From the NCBI GenBank assembly GCA_002342415.1, contig DDPY01000053.1, forward strand, positions 106,003 through 170,002: a stretch of 64,000 bases of DNA, read 5' to 3'. The DNA is from Prevotella sp. UBA2456 (GTDB lineage: Bacteria; Bacteroidota; Bacteroidia; Bacteroidales; Bacteroidaceae). Below the pieces are notes generated by a model. It did no database searches and had not been told where the DNA came from. It worked only from the letters and a program-made list of their open reading frames with translations. The number at the start of each line of letters is the position of its first letter. Positions within the stretch are counted from its first letter, which is position 1. This document shows, piece after piece, positions 43,777 through 52,470 of the stretch. Both the position numbers and the translations under genes were made by a program.

Positions 43777-46062
43777 TTAGTATTTCACCCGCTTGAGCTG
43801 ATACTCATACTCCTGGATAAGTCGCGGAATGCGGGGATCGTCGGAGTCGCTGTCCCAGGAGAGATTGGCAAAGGGTGTGGCGGGGTATCTCATGTTAATC
43901 TCCAGCAGCGTCTCGTAGGCAGCCATCTCAATCTGCTTGTCATTGTACTGACCGAGCGTCTTGCCGTACTTTATCAGGTTCTCCACTACGCCGGTGAACT
44001 TAGAGCGATAGCCCGGGGTGTAGATATAAGCCAGCTTGGAGTATGTCAGCACATAGTAGGCCAGCACCTCGAGGTCTGCTGCCGTCTTTGCCGGCTCGCG
44101 ACCCATCTCGCTGACGAAGTGACGGTGCAGGAAGTCCATGTTGATGTCCATCTTATAGGTTCTCCATAGACGTGCGTTCTCAATATAGGCAGGGCACTCC
44201 CTGAGTTCTGCCGCCACCTCTTGCCAGCTCTTCTCGATCAGGAAGGCATCGTAACACTCGCTCACCTTCTGGAAGTAGCGTGCAATGGCGTCGGCCAGCA
44301 ATGGCTTCAGCTTATCGCTGTCAGTCTGGTAGTCCATGTCATGCACGTAGCGATGCATCTCCTCGTAGATTTTGTCCTCAGCCTGCTGGCGGTCGTAGCC
44401 ATCCATGTCGATGAGCATGTTCACCATTTTCTCATACTGGTCGTAGGTGCGGTCCTGCACGTCGAAGCTCTTGATCACATTCTGATACAGGTTCTTCGCG
44501 TCCGCCTTCTTCTTTTCCTCAGGGCTCTTGTGAATCTCCTCGTCCCCCTCCAGTTCCCAGTTGTATGCGGCGAGTATCCACTCATCAGTCAGGTCGTAGG
44601 TAAAGGTTGCATCGGCCAGCTCGTAGCCGAGGATTTCGACCTTGGCACCGATGACGGCGCTGGCCTTCATGCCAATCTTGGCTGCGAAGGATGCCTCCTG
44701 CTTAAAGGGTGAGAGTGTCACATTCAGTTCTCCTCCCAGGCGCGGTCCCACTCCGACCTTCGGGCCGGCCAGTCCATAGATTTTCAGGTCGCAGCACAGG
44801 AAGATTCCAGCACCGCCTTTGGCTTCGAGCTCGATGGCTAAGGGATCCATGTCGAACTTGTTCTTAATCTCCTTGAAGTCCTTGATGGCGTAGAATCCAC
44901 GGCCGTCCTGATAGCCGAAACCACCCTTGAACGAGTTGGAATATTCGTAGCTGAAGCCCATCTTGACAGCACCGGTCACCTTGCCGTCGACGGCGAAGTC
45001 GAGGTGCGGGTCGGTGGTGATGGCCACGGGAATCGGGCCTACCATGAAGGTGAAGGTGTAGCCACGGAACTTGACGAGTTCCCAGCGCCACTCATCCGGG
45101 TCGAGTTTCCATTCCTTCTGCCAGCCTGCGGCAATGTCGGCCTTGAAGTGGAAGTTGCCGTCGACACCAGCCTCAAACTTCTTCAGATAGGGGTTGGGAA
45201 TACACCAGTTCCAATGGATGCCGCCGTCGAGGGTGATGAAGTAGTTGAGTGCGAACTCCATCTCGGAGGCAAAGCTCACGAACAGCGTGTCCTTGCTGCC
45301 CTTGCCAATGGGGAAGTCGAACTGCTTCTCCAGCTTGTTATTGAAGTTGATGATGTTGTTGTGGCAGCCCCAGCGGGTGTTGCCGGCGGCAATCTCGTCG
45401 GCCGTCATGTACATGTAGTTGCCCTCTGCGGCAGCGCGGGTCATCGTCTCGGAGACGGGGTCGTCGGCAGTGCTGTAGTCCTTGTCGTAGCCGTAGGGGT
45501 CGGTCAGGAGGACACAGGCGGGGTGAATCACGTTGTCGTTGTCCACATACTTGGCGGCATACTCGGGGATGTTGTCGCCGGCAGCGCGGGTCTTCACGGC
45601 GTTGGCATCCTGGTTGACGTAGATGTCAGACTTGAGGTTTACCGCCTTTTCGCCTACAACCTCGGCCACGGTAGCATTCACCACGTCGATGATGATGCGG
45701 TCGCCCACCACCTTCTCACCGGTACACTTGCGGAGGTAGGGCAGGTTCTCGGGGCGGTGCCAGATGCCCATCGGGTGGTTCACAAACGACTTGATGCCCA
45801 TCTTCTCGGCATATGCCTTGCTGATGCTCAACTGGGTGGTGTCGGCATTAAGGATGGTCACGTCGTCGTCATGGATGAAGTTATGGAACGTCAGTCCATA
45901 AGCCTCTATCATTTCGGTCTTGGCGCCGGGGGGGATAGGCTGCTGGCCGTTGCCGCCAAGAGTGTCGTTATCGTCGGTGCATGAGGAGAAACCAAATACG
46001 AAAATACCTGCGGTAAGTGTGCTCATGAGCACTTTCGTTACCAATACTGAAAATCTCTTCAT
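43777..46062 (-). CDS. Large lipoprotein of unknown function
   Basis: 761 residues. I do not recognise the family. A signal peptide ends in a lipobox (GFSSC, Cys28) followed by acidic residues CTDDND, which fits surface export in Bacteroidetes. The middle (about 250-500) is rich in alternating beta-type stretches (YTFTFMVGPIPVAITTDPHLDFAVDG, FGYQDGRGFYAIKDF, GVGPRLGGELNVTLSPFKQ), perhaps a beta-barrel or jelly-roll body; the C-terminal third is helical and acidic. It appears in single copy with its own terminator. The long leader (about 250 nt) contains hairpins. No SusC/D partner is adjacent. Confidence 0.75.
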   Translation of the reverse strand: MKRFSVLVTKVLMSTLTAGIFVFGFSSCTDDNDTLGGNGQQPIPPGAKTEMIEAYGLTFHNFIHDDDVTILNADTTQLSISKAYAEKMGIKSFVNHPMGIWHRPENLPYLRKCTGEKVVGDRIIIDVVNATVAEVVGEKAVNLKSDIYVNQDANAVKTRAAGDNIPEYAAKYVDNDNVIHPACVLLTDPYGYDKDYSTADDPVSETMTRAAAEGNYMYMTADEIAAGNTRWGCHNNIINFNNKLEKQFDFPIGKGSKDTLFVSFASEMEFALNYFITLDGGIHWNWCIPNPYLKKFEAGVDGNFHFKADIAAGWQKEWKLDPDEWRWELVKFRGYTFTFMVGPIPVAITTDPHLDFAVDGKVTGAVKMGFSYEYSNSFKGGFGYQDGRGFYAIKDFKEIKNKFDMDPLAIELEAKGGAGIFLCCDLKIYGLAGPKVGVGPRLGGELNVTLSPFKQEASFAAKIGMKASAVIGAKVEILGYELADATFTYDLTDEWILAAYNWELEGDEEIHKSPEEKKKADAKNLYQNVIKSFDVQDRTYDQYEKMVNMLIDMDGYDRQQAEDKIYEEMHRYVHDMDYQTDSDKLKPLLADAIARYFQKVSECYDAFLIEKSWQEVAAELRECPAYIENARLWRTYKMDINMDFLHRHFVSEMGREPAKTAADLEVLAYYVLTYSKLAYIYTPGYRSKFTGVVENLIKYGKTLGQYNDKQIEMAAYETLLEINMRYPATPFANLSWDSDSDDPRIPRLIQEYEYQLKRVKY

Positions 46063-46100
46063 AAGCTCTTTCTTTTTAATTGTTTATACTTTATTTTATT

Positions 46101-46136
46101 TAAGAAGCAGAGCTGTAAGTGGCATGAGGTAAGAGA
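46101..46136. repeat. 7-bp tandem repeat in the lipoprotein leader (TAAGTGG type)
   Basis: Five units of 7-8 bp (TAAGAAG, TAAGTGG, CATGAGG, TAAGAGA and one of 8); similar to 23840-23867. Confidence 0.55.
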
Positions 46137-46313
46137 ATACCTCGTCAGCTTCCTTTGATGTTTGTTGTTCTCTGCTTTGTGGGTCAGGAAGCAGAGGAAA
46201 CTGAGAGAGAGTTAAGCACCTCGGTCAGAGGTGCTGGGGTCTGAACCTCGTTTCTCCTTTTTTCTAATCTGTCTCAGTAAGTCAAAGACCGCTGTTCTGT
46301 CTGATTGACGATG

Positions 46314-46345
46314 CAAAGATACGACGGTTTTTGGCTCATTCCAAC
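46314..46345 (-). promoter_or_regulatory. Promoter of the large lipoprotein gene
   Basis: Minus strand GTTG (46345-46342, one mismatch), 20-nt spacer, TATCTTTG (46321-46314); about 250 nt from the start codon, so a long leader is implied. Confidence 0.5.
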
Positions 46346-46477
46346 AAATCTTTTCCTTTTCGCTCCGAGTCGTTGCGGCAACCCTGCCCAATATGTGACA
46401 AAAGACGGATTCCTTGCCATAAGTGTCGCAAAAGGCGAAGAGCAGAAGGGGAGAAAGACCGATTTTCGGACTGAACA

Positions 46478-46509
46478 TTTGCATAAGCGATGAACTTTTC
46501 GTACCTTTG
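46478..46509 (+). promoter_or_regulatory. Promoter of the EamA transporter gene
   Basis: TTTG (46478-46481), 20 nt, TACCTTTG (46502-46509); supports the ATG at 46548. Confidence 0.75.
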
Positions 46510-46547
46510 CCGAAAATTTGAATTCGAATATCATAGTATTAGCAGCG

Positions 46548-47471
46548 ATGAAGGATAATAAGGCGCTCATAGCGCATCTGAGTATGTTTGGGGCCTGCGC
46601 CGGATGGGGCCTGATGGCTCCTGTGGGCAAGGACGCCATGACGCATGGCTTCGACGGCATCACGATGGTGACGTTCCGCGTGGTGGGGGCCTGCCTGCTG
46701 TTTCTGCTGGCAAGCCTCATCGCCCCCAAAGAGCATGTGCCGCGGCGCGACAAGCTGATGTTCATCGGGGCTGCGGTGTTCGGACTGGTGTGCAACCAGT
46801 GCTGCTATACGCTGGGGCTCAGCATCACGTCGCCCATCAATGCCTCCATCGTGACCACGTCGATGCCCATCTTCGCCATGATTCTGTCGGCACTGATTCT
46901 GAAGGAGCCCATCACGGGCAAGAAGGCGCTGGGCGTACTGATGGGATGCAGCGGCGCGCTGATGCTGATCCTGACCTCGGCGGCTCATGCCGACGGCAAG
47001 GTGGGCGACATTCGCGGCGACCTGCTGTGTCTGTTCGCGCAGTTCTCGTTTGCCCTCTACCTGTCGCTGTTCAATCCGCTCATCCGCTGCTACAACGTGT
47101 TCACCATCAACAAGTATATGTTCGCGTGGGCTACGCTCATCCTGCTGCCCTTTACGTTCAGCCATGTGAGCGAGGTGGTGAGCCAGCCCATACCGGCGAA
47201 GACATGGTGGGAGGTGGCTTACGTGGTGGGGGTAGGCACGTTCCTGGGCTATATCCTCACGATGATTGGCCAGCGGACGCTGCGGCCTACGGTGGTCAGC
47301 GTCTACAACTACGTACAGCCCATCGTCTCCGTGGCGGCGTCGCTGCTGATGGGTATCGGCATACTGAAACCTACGCATGCGCTGGCAGTGGTATTGGTGT
47401 TCAGCGGCGTGTGGCTGGTGACGAAGTCGAAATCAAGAAGGGATATGGAAAAAGAAAAGGTGACCGTTTAA
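46548..47471 (+). CDS. EamA-family (DMT superfamily) transporter
   Basis: 307 residues from ATG at 46548; a TTG at 46518 is too close to the promoter. Ten membrane helices in two EamA repeats (first: MFGACAGWGLMAPVGKDAM..., ALILKEPITGKKALGVLMGCSGALML; second: GDLLCLFAQFSFALYLSLFNPLI..., RTLRPTVVSVYNYVQPIVSVAASLLMG). These are inner membrane exporters or uptake proteins for amino acids, nucleosides or other metabolites; no substrate can be set. The final codons overlap the convergent FKBP gene by 4 bp and help form a terminator. Confidence 0.88.
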   Translation: MKDNKALIAHLSMFGACAGWGLMAPVGKDAMTHGFDGITMVTFRVVGACLLFLLASLIAPKEHVPRRDKLMFIGAAVFGLVCNQCCYTLGLSITSPINASIVTTSMPIFAMILSALILKEPITGKKALGVLMGCSGALMLILTSAAHADGKVGDIRGDLLCLFAQFSFALYLSLFNPLIRCYNVFTINKYMFAWATLILLPFTFSHVSEVVSQPIPAKTWWEVAYVVGVGTFLGYILTMIGQRTLRPTVVSVYNYVQPIVSVAASLLMGIGILKPTHALAVVLVFSGVWLVTKSKSRRDMEKEKVTV

Positions 47472-47488
47472 AGACGATCACCTTTTTT
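47455..47488. terminator. Bidirectional terminator built from the overlapping ends of two genes
   Basis: AAAAGGTGA (47455-47463) pairs with TCACCTTTT (47478-47486), with a further CG/CG pair inside, followed by a T-run on the plus strand. Both stop codons lie in the loop region, so the stem is coding sequence of both genes. Confidence 0.75.
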
Positions 47489-48073
47489 CTTGGACCAGAA
47501 GTCTATAAGTTCTATCTCAAATACGAGCGTGCTGTAAGCAGGGATTCCCGACCTGTCCGTCGAGCCGTAGCCTAACTGGTAGGGCATGGTCACGCGCCAC
47601 TTGTCTCCGCGGTGCATATGCTGCAGGGCAGTGCTGAATCCCTCCACTACCCCATTGACGGCTACCGTATAGGGCACATCCACATCGGGGTCGTAGACAT
47701 TGAGCCAGCTGCGGTCGAACTCGTAGCCTTTGGGATAGCTGTCCGAGGGCATCAGCCGCCCGGAGTAGTTGACGGATACAGAGTCGCTGTAGAGCGGACT
47801 GAGCTCGTCGTCACTGCCGACAGCCGATTCAATCACGTCGACCAGAATGTAGCTGGTATGGGGCAGGTCGGCCGTCGTCTCGCTGGGCATTCCCCAGGAG
47901 GGGATGACGAACGAGGTGGATGTCTCGACATAGTGCCCGGCATACTGCTCCTCGAAGTATAGCTCGTTTCTCTGCTTCCAGTTGGCCCACTCCGGGTCTT
48001 CCTCATTAGCTTCGCTGCAAGAGGAAAGAGCCCATAGTGAGAGTCCGATGAATAGATAGTGTCTGATGTTCAT
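47468..48073 (-). CDS. FKBP-type peptidyl-prolyl isomerase lipoprotein
   Basis: 201 residues. A lipoprotein signal (LWALSSC, Cys19, then SEANEEDPEW) puts it in the envelope. The C-terminal FKBP domain is recognisable by SVSVNYSGRLMPSDSYPKGYEFDRSW, VVEGFSTALQHMHRGDKWRVTMPYQLGYG and IPAYSTLVFEIELIDF. It should help fold periplasmic or outer-membrane proteins. Its start overlaps the glyS stop by one base, so the two are co-transcribed. Confidence 0.88.
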   Translation of the reverse strand: MNIRHYLFIGLSLWALSSCSEANEEDPEWANWKQRNELYFEEQYAGHYVETSTSFVIPSWGMPSETTADLPHTSYILVDVIESAVGSDDELSPLYSDSVSVNYSGRLMPSDSYPKGYEFDRSWLNVYDPDVDVPYTVAVNGVVEGFSTALQHMHRGDKWRVTMPYQLGYGSTDRSGIPAYSTLVFEIELIDFWSKKKGDRL

Positions 48074-49614
48074 TACTTCAGTTTCTTTAAGAGGCTGGCA
48101 ATGCTTACCTTGTCCTCAATGATGCTGTTGAGCTCGCTGATGGGCACACGCTCCTGCTCCATCGTGTCGCGGAAGCGGAGGGTGACACAGCCGTCGTTAA
48201 GCGTATCGTGGTCGACAGTGACGCAATAGGGCGTACCGATGGCATCCTGACGGCGATAGCGCTTGCCGATAGAGTCCTTCTCGTCGTACTGGCAGTTGAA
48301 GTGGAAACGGAGGTCTTCGATAATCTCGCGGGCCTTCTCGGGCAGTCCGTCCTTCTTGACCAGCGGCATGACAGCGAGCTTGACGGGGGCCAGGGCTGCA
48401 GGCAGCTTCAGCACCACGCGGGTCTCGCCGTTCTCAAGCTTCTCCTCGCAGTAGGAGTGACACATGATGGAGAGGAACATGCGGTCGACACCAATGGAAG
48501 TCTCGATGACATACGGCGTGTAGCTCTCGTTGGTCTGCGGGTCAAAGTACTTGATGCTCTTGCCCGAGAACTTCTCGTGCTGCGAAAGGTCGAAGTTGGT
48601 ACGCGAGTGGATGCCCTCGACTTCCTTGAAGCCAAACGGCATCTTGAACTCGATATCGGTAGCGGCATTGGCATAGTGGGCCAGCTTGTCGTGGTCGTGG
48701 AAGCGATAGTTCTCAGCTCCGAAGCCCAGGTTCTGGTGCCACTTCATACGGGTCTCCTTCCACTTGGGGAACCACTCCAGCTCGGTGCCGGGAGCGACGA
48801 AGAACTGCATCTCCATCTGCTCGAACTCGCGCATACGGAAAATGAACTGGCGGGCCACAATCTCGTTGCGGAAAGCCTTACCAATCTGGGCGATGCCGAA
48901 GGGAATCTTCATGCGACCCGTCTTCTGCACGTTCAGGTAGTTGACAAAGATGCCCTGAGCGGTCTCAGGACGCAGGTAGACCTTCATCGAACCATCGGCA
49001 GAGGCTCCCATCTCGGTAGAGAACATGAGGTTGAACTGGCGTACATCGGTCCAGTTGCGGGTGCCGCTGATAGGACAGACAATCTCCTCGTCGAGGATAA
49101 TCTGGCGAAGGGCTTCCAGGTCGGGACCCTGCATGGCTGCAGCATAGCGCTCATGCAGCGCGTCGCGCTTCTCCTTGGTTTCCTTCACGCGCTCGCTGGT
49201 CTCCATATACTTCTGCTCGTCGAACGAGTCGCCGAAGCGCTTGCGGGCCTTCTCAACCTCCTTCTGAATCTTCTCGTCGTACTTGGCTATCTGGTCCTCA
49301 ATCAGAACGTCGGCGCGATAGCGTTTCTTCGAGTCGCGGTTGTCTATCAGAGGGTCGTTGAAAGCATCGACGTGACCCGAGGCCTTCCATATCGTCGGGT
49401 GCATAAAAATGGCTGAGTCGATGCCCACGATGTTCTCGTGCAGCAATACCATCGATTTCCACCAGTATTCTTTAATGTTATTCTTCAACTCCACACCGTT
49501 CTGACCATAGTCATAGACGGCGGCTAATCCATCGTAGATCTCACTGGAGGGGAATACGAAACCATACTCCTTGCAGTGGCTCACGATTTTCTTAAAAACA
49601 TCTTCTTGTGCCAT
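48073..49614 (-). CDS. glyS: Glycyl-tRNA synthetase (alpha2 type)
   Basis: 513 residues, class II. Motif regions include CPISGTRNWTDVRQFNLMFSTEMG, YLRPETAQGIFVNYLNVQ, GIAQIGKAFRNEI, REFEQMEMQFF and the C-terminal anticodon-binding domain (LKLPAALAPVKLAVMPLV). It charges tRNA-Gly. This is the single-chain type. The divergent parC gene is separated by promoters and a CATAATT array. Confidence 0.96.
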   Translation of the reverse strand: MAQEDVFKKIVSHCKEYGFVFPSSEIYDGLAAVYDYGQNGVELKNNIKEYWWKSMVLLHENIVGIDSAIFMHPTIWKASGHVDAFNDPLIDNRDSKKRYRADVLIEDQIAKYDEKIQKEVEKARKRFGDSFDEQKYMETSERVKETKEKRDALHERYAAAMQGPDLEALRQIILDEEIVCPISGTRNWTDVRQFNLMFSTEMGASADGSMKVYLRPETAQGIFVNYLNVQKTGRMKIPFGIAQIGKAFRNEIVARQFIFRMREFEQMEMQFFVAPGTELEWFPKWKETRMKWHQNLGFGAENYRFHDHDKLAHYANAATDIEFKMPFGFKEVEGIHSRTNFDLSQHEKFSGKSIKYFDPQTNESYTPYVIETSIGVDRMFLSIMCHSYCEEKLENGETRVVLKLPAALAPVKLAVMPLVKKDGLPEKAREIIEDLRFHFNCQYDEKDSIGKRYRRQDAIGTPYCVTVDHDTLNDGCVTLRFRDTMEQERVPISELNSIIEDKVSIASLLKKLK

Positions 49615-49645
49615 AAAAAATCTAATAATTTCGAAATTATGGCTG

Positions 49646-49653
49646 CAAAGGTA
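49646..49653 (-). promoter_or_regulatory. Promoter -7 element of glyS
   Basis: TACCTTTG on the minus strand, 31 nt before the start. The -33 area is taken by the CATAATT repeat. Confidence 0.6.
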
Positions 49654-49663
49654 CTAAAAAAAA

Positions 49664-49691
49664 CATAATTCATAATTCATAATTCATAATT
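49664..49691. repeat. Perfect 7-bp tandem array between glyS and parC (CATAATT x4)
   Basis: Four exact CATAATT units. They sit between the divergent -7 boxes, where both promoters should have their upstream element. Confidence 0.95.
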
Positions 49692-49697
49692 ATTTAG

Positions 49698-49705
49698 TAT
49701 CTTTG
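49698..49705 (+). promoter_or_regulatory. Promoter -7 element of parC
   Basis: TATCTTTG, 26 nt before the parC start. Confidence 0.6.
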
Positions 49706-49731
49706 CAACATTATTTAATAAATTACACTTA

Positions 49732-52470
49732 ATGGACGACGAAATAAAGGACGATATTACTCCCACCGACTCTCCCACGGAAAGCGACACATCAGCCTCC
49801 GACGGTTCACCCGTCGGAACATTCGCCGATGACGGTGAGGCCCACTCCGACTATAAACCCGTGAACCGTTTCGATGCGGCTGCTGTCCACCATCTCAGCG
49901 GCATGTATCAAAACTGGTTTCTCGACTATGCCTCGTACGTGATTTTGGAACGTGCCGTGCCACATATCGAGGACGGACTGAAACCTGTACAACGACGCAT
50001 CCTGCACTCGATGAAGCGCATGGACGACGGACGATATAACAAGGTAGCTAACATCGTGGGACACACCATGCAGTTCCACCCTCACGGCGATGCCTCGATA
50101 GGCGACGCACTGGTGCAGATGGGCCAGAAGGACTTGCTCATCGACACGCAGGGTAACTGGGGTAACATACTGACGGGCAACAAGGCTGCCGCGCCCCGAT
50201 ATATCGAGGCCCGACTGTCGAAGTTTGCCCTCGACACCGTTTTCAACCCCAAGACCACCGAGTGGCAGATGTCATACGACGGCCGCAACAAGGAGCCTAT
50301 CACGCTGCCCGTGAAATTCCCCTTGCTGCTGGCACAGGGTGCCGAGGGTATTGCCGTCGGACTATCGTCAAAGATACTTCCTCACAACTTCGTCGAAATC
50401 TGCGATGCTGCCATCCACTACCTGCACGACGAGCCCTTCCAGCTCTATCCCGACTTCCCCACAGGAGGAAGCATCGACGTGTCGAAATACAACGACGGAC
50501 AGCGCGGCGGTGTGCTGAAGGTGCGCGCCAAGATTGAGAAGCTGGACCCCAAGACGCTGGTCATCCGCGAGATTCCCTTCTCGAAGACTACCGAGACCAT
50601 TATAGACTCTATACTCAAAGCCGTAGAAAAAGGCAAGATCAAGGCCCGCCACGTGGAGGACCTCACTGCTGCCAAGGTGGAGATACAGGTACAGCTGACC
50701 CCAGGAGTCTCGTCGGACAAGACACTGGATGCCCTCTATGCCTTTAGCGACTGCGAGATCAACATCTCGCCCAACTGCTGCGTCATCGAGGACAACAAAC
50801 CGCAGTTCCTCACCATCAGCGACGTGCTTCGGCACTCTGTCGACCGCACCAAGGACCTCATCCGCCAAGAGTTGGAGATACGGAAGAACGAGCTGCTGGA
50901 GCAGCTCCACTTTGCCTCACTGGAGAAGATATTTATCGAGGAGCGCATCTATAAGGACAAGAAGTTTGAGCAAGCTCCCGACATCGACAGCGTCTGCGAA
51001 CACATTGACGAGCGACTGACCCCCTACTATCCGCAGATGGTACGCGAGGTGACCAAGGATGACATCCTGCGCCTGCTGGAAATCAAGATGCAGCGCATCC
51101 TGAAGTTTAACAAGGACAAGGCCGACGAGCTGATGGCCCGCATCAAGGCCGAGATTGAAGAAATAGACCGCGATCTGGCAAACCTGGTGGAGGTGACGGC
51201 GCAGTGGTTCCAGTTCCTCAAGGACAAATACGGAAAAGACCATCCGCGACTGACGGAAATCCGCAACTTCGACACCATCGAGGCTACCAAGGTAGTAGAG
51301 GCCAACCAGAAACTCTACATCAACCGCCAGGACGGATTCATCGGCACGGGGCTGAAGAAGGACGAGTTTGTATGCAACTGCTCAGACATCGACGACATCA
51401 TCATCTTCTATCGCGACGGTAAGTTCAAGGTGGTACGCGTGGCCGACAAGCTGTTTGTAGGCAAGAACATCCTCTGGATAGGTGTCTACAAGAAGAACGA
51501 CCAGCGCACCATCTACAATGCCGTCTACCGCGACGGACCGAAGGGCTACTACTATATCAAGCGATTCAACGTGCCAGCCATCACTCGCGACCGCGAATAC
51601 GACATCACGACAGGTACCAAAGGCTCGCGCGTGCTCTACTTCACGGCCAACCCCAATGGCGAGGCGGAGGTCATCAAGGTGACCCTCGACCCCGCACCCA
51701 AGCTGAAGCGTATCTTCTTCGACAAGGATTTCTCCGAGATACTGATCAAGGGACGTGCGGCCAAGGGAAACCTGCTCACGAAGTATCAGGTGCACCGCAT
51801 CGGACTGAAGAGCCACGGGCACTCCACCCTGGGCGGACGCAAGGTGTGGTACGACCCAGACGTGAACCGACTGAACTACGACGAGCACGGACGACTGCTG
51901 GGCGAGTTTAACGATGGCGACCAGATACTGGTGATTCTCCAGAATGGAGACTACTACTTGTCAGGATTCGATGCCAACGTACACTTCGAAGACAACATCG
52001 CCCACCTCGAGAAATATGAGGCTGACAAGGTATGGAGTTGTGTGCTCTACGATGCCGACAATCAGGGCTATCCCTACGTGAAGCGATTCCTCATGGAAGC
52101 CTCGAAGCGCAAGCAGAACTACCTGGGCGAGAACGCCGACTCGCGCCAGCTGCTGCTCACCGACACCGCCTATCCCCGACTGCTCGTGGTCTATGGGGGC
52201 AACGATGCCTTCCGAGGGTCTGAGGAGATTGATGTGGAGCAGTTTATCAGCGTGAAAGGCTACAAGGCAAAGGGTAAACGACTCACTACCTACCAGCTGG
52301 AGCGCATCGAGGAACTGGAGCCCCTGCGTTTCCCTGAGCCTCCCGAACCCAACGACGAGGAAGAGGAAGAAGAGGAGAACCTTGACCCCGATGCCGGCAA
52401 ATCTCAACAACAGGTGCTGGACGAACTCACCGGTCAGCAGAACCTGTTTACAGACAAAGACTATGAATAA
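49732..52470 (+). CDS. parC: DNA topoisomerase IV subunit A
   Basis: 912 residues. After a Ser/Asp-rich tail of about 40 residues, the winged-helix core has ILERAVPHIEDGLKPVQRRIL, HPHGDASIGDALVQMGQ and the catalytic Tyr157 (AAAPRYIEARLS); a coiled coil (about 385-480) and a C-terminal beta-pinwheel follow, ending in an acidic tail. With ParE it decatenates chromosomes. The sequence around Tyr157 and the lack of a clear GyrA box point to ParC rather than GyrA. It overlaps the next gene by 8 bp. parE is not in the window. Confidence 0.92.
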   Translation: MDDEIKDDITPTDSPTESDTSASDGSPVGTFADDGEAHSDYKPVNRFDAAAVHHLSGMYQNWFLDYASYVILERAVPHIEDGLKPVQRRILHSMKRMDDGRYNKVANIVGHTMQFHPHGDASIGDALVQMGQKDLLIDTQGNWGNILTGNKAAAPRYIEARLSKFALDTVFNPKTTEWQMSYDGRNKEPITLPVKFPLLLAQGAEGIAVGLSSKILPHNFVEICDAAIHYLHDEPFQLYPDFPTGGSIDVSKYNDGQRGGVLKVRAKIEKLDPKTLVIREIPFSKTTETIIDSILKAVEKGKIKARHVEDLTAAKVEIQVQLTPGVSSDKTLDALYAFSDCEINISPNCCVIEDNKPQFLTISDVLRHSVDRTKDLIRQELEIRKNELLEQLHFASLEKIFIEERIYKDKKFEQAPDIDSVCEHIDERLTPYYPQMVREVTKDDILRLLEIKMQRILKFNKDKADELMARIKAEIEEIDRDLANLVEVTAQWFQFLKDKYGKDHPRLTEIRNFDTIEATKVVEANQKLYINRQDGFIGTGLKKDEFVCNCSDIDDIIIFYRDGKFKVVRVADKLFVGKNILWIGVYKKNDQRTIYNAVYRDGPKGYYYIKRFNVPAITRDREYDITTGTKGSRVLYFTANPNGEAEVIKVTLDPAPKLKRIFFDKDFSEILIKGRAAKGNLLTKYQVHRIGLKSHGHSTLGGRKVWYDPDVNRLNYDEHGRLLGEFNDGDQILVILQNGDYYLSGFDANVHFEDNIAHLEKYEADKVWSCVLYDADNQGYPYVKRFLMEASKRKQNYLGENADSRQLLLTDTAYPRLLVVYGGNDAFRGSEEIDVEQFISVKGYKAKGKRLTTYQLERIEELEPLRFPEPPEPNDEEEEEEENLDPDAGKSQQQVLDELTGQQNLFTDKDYE

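Larger units (their letters stand above)
46063..46547. other. Non-coding stretch: structured leader of the lipoprotein gene and eamA promoter
   Basis: No gene is supported on either strand. For the minus-strand lipoprotein it holds a promoter (46314-46345) and a leader of about 250 nt with two hairpins, AGCACCTC/GAGGTGCT (46215-46235) and GAGGTA/TACCTC (46126-46143), plus a further ACCTC box at 46244-46248. A 7-bp tandem array lies at 46101-46136. The eamA promoter is at the right. Confidence 0.7.

Noticed and set aside
46274..46795. Minus-strand frame across the eamA start
   Set aside because: It overlaps a well-supported transporter gene and promoter and has no recognisable domain.
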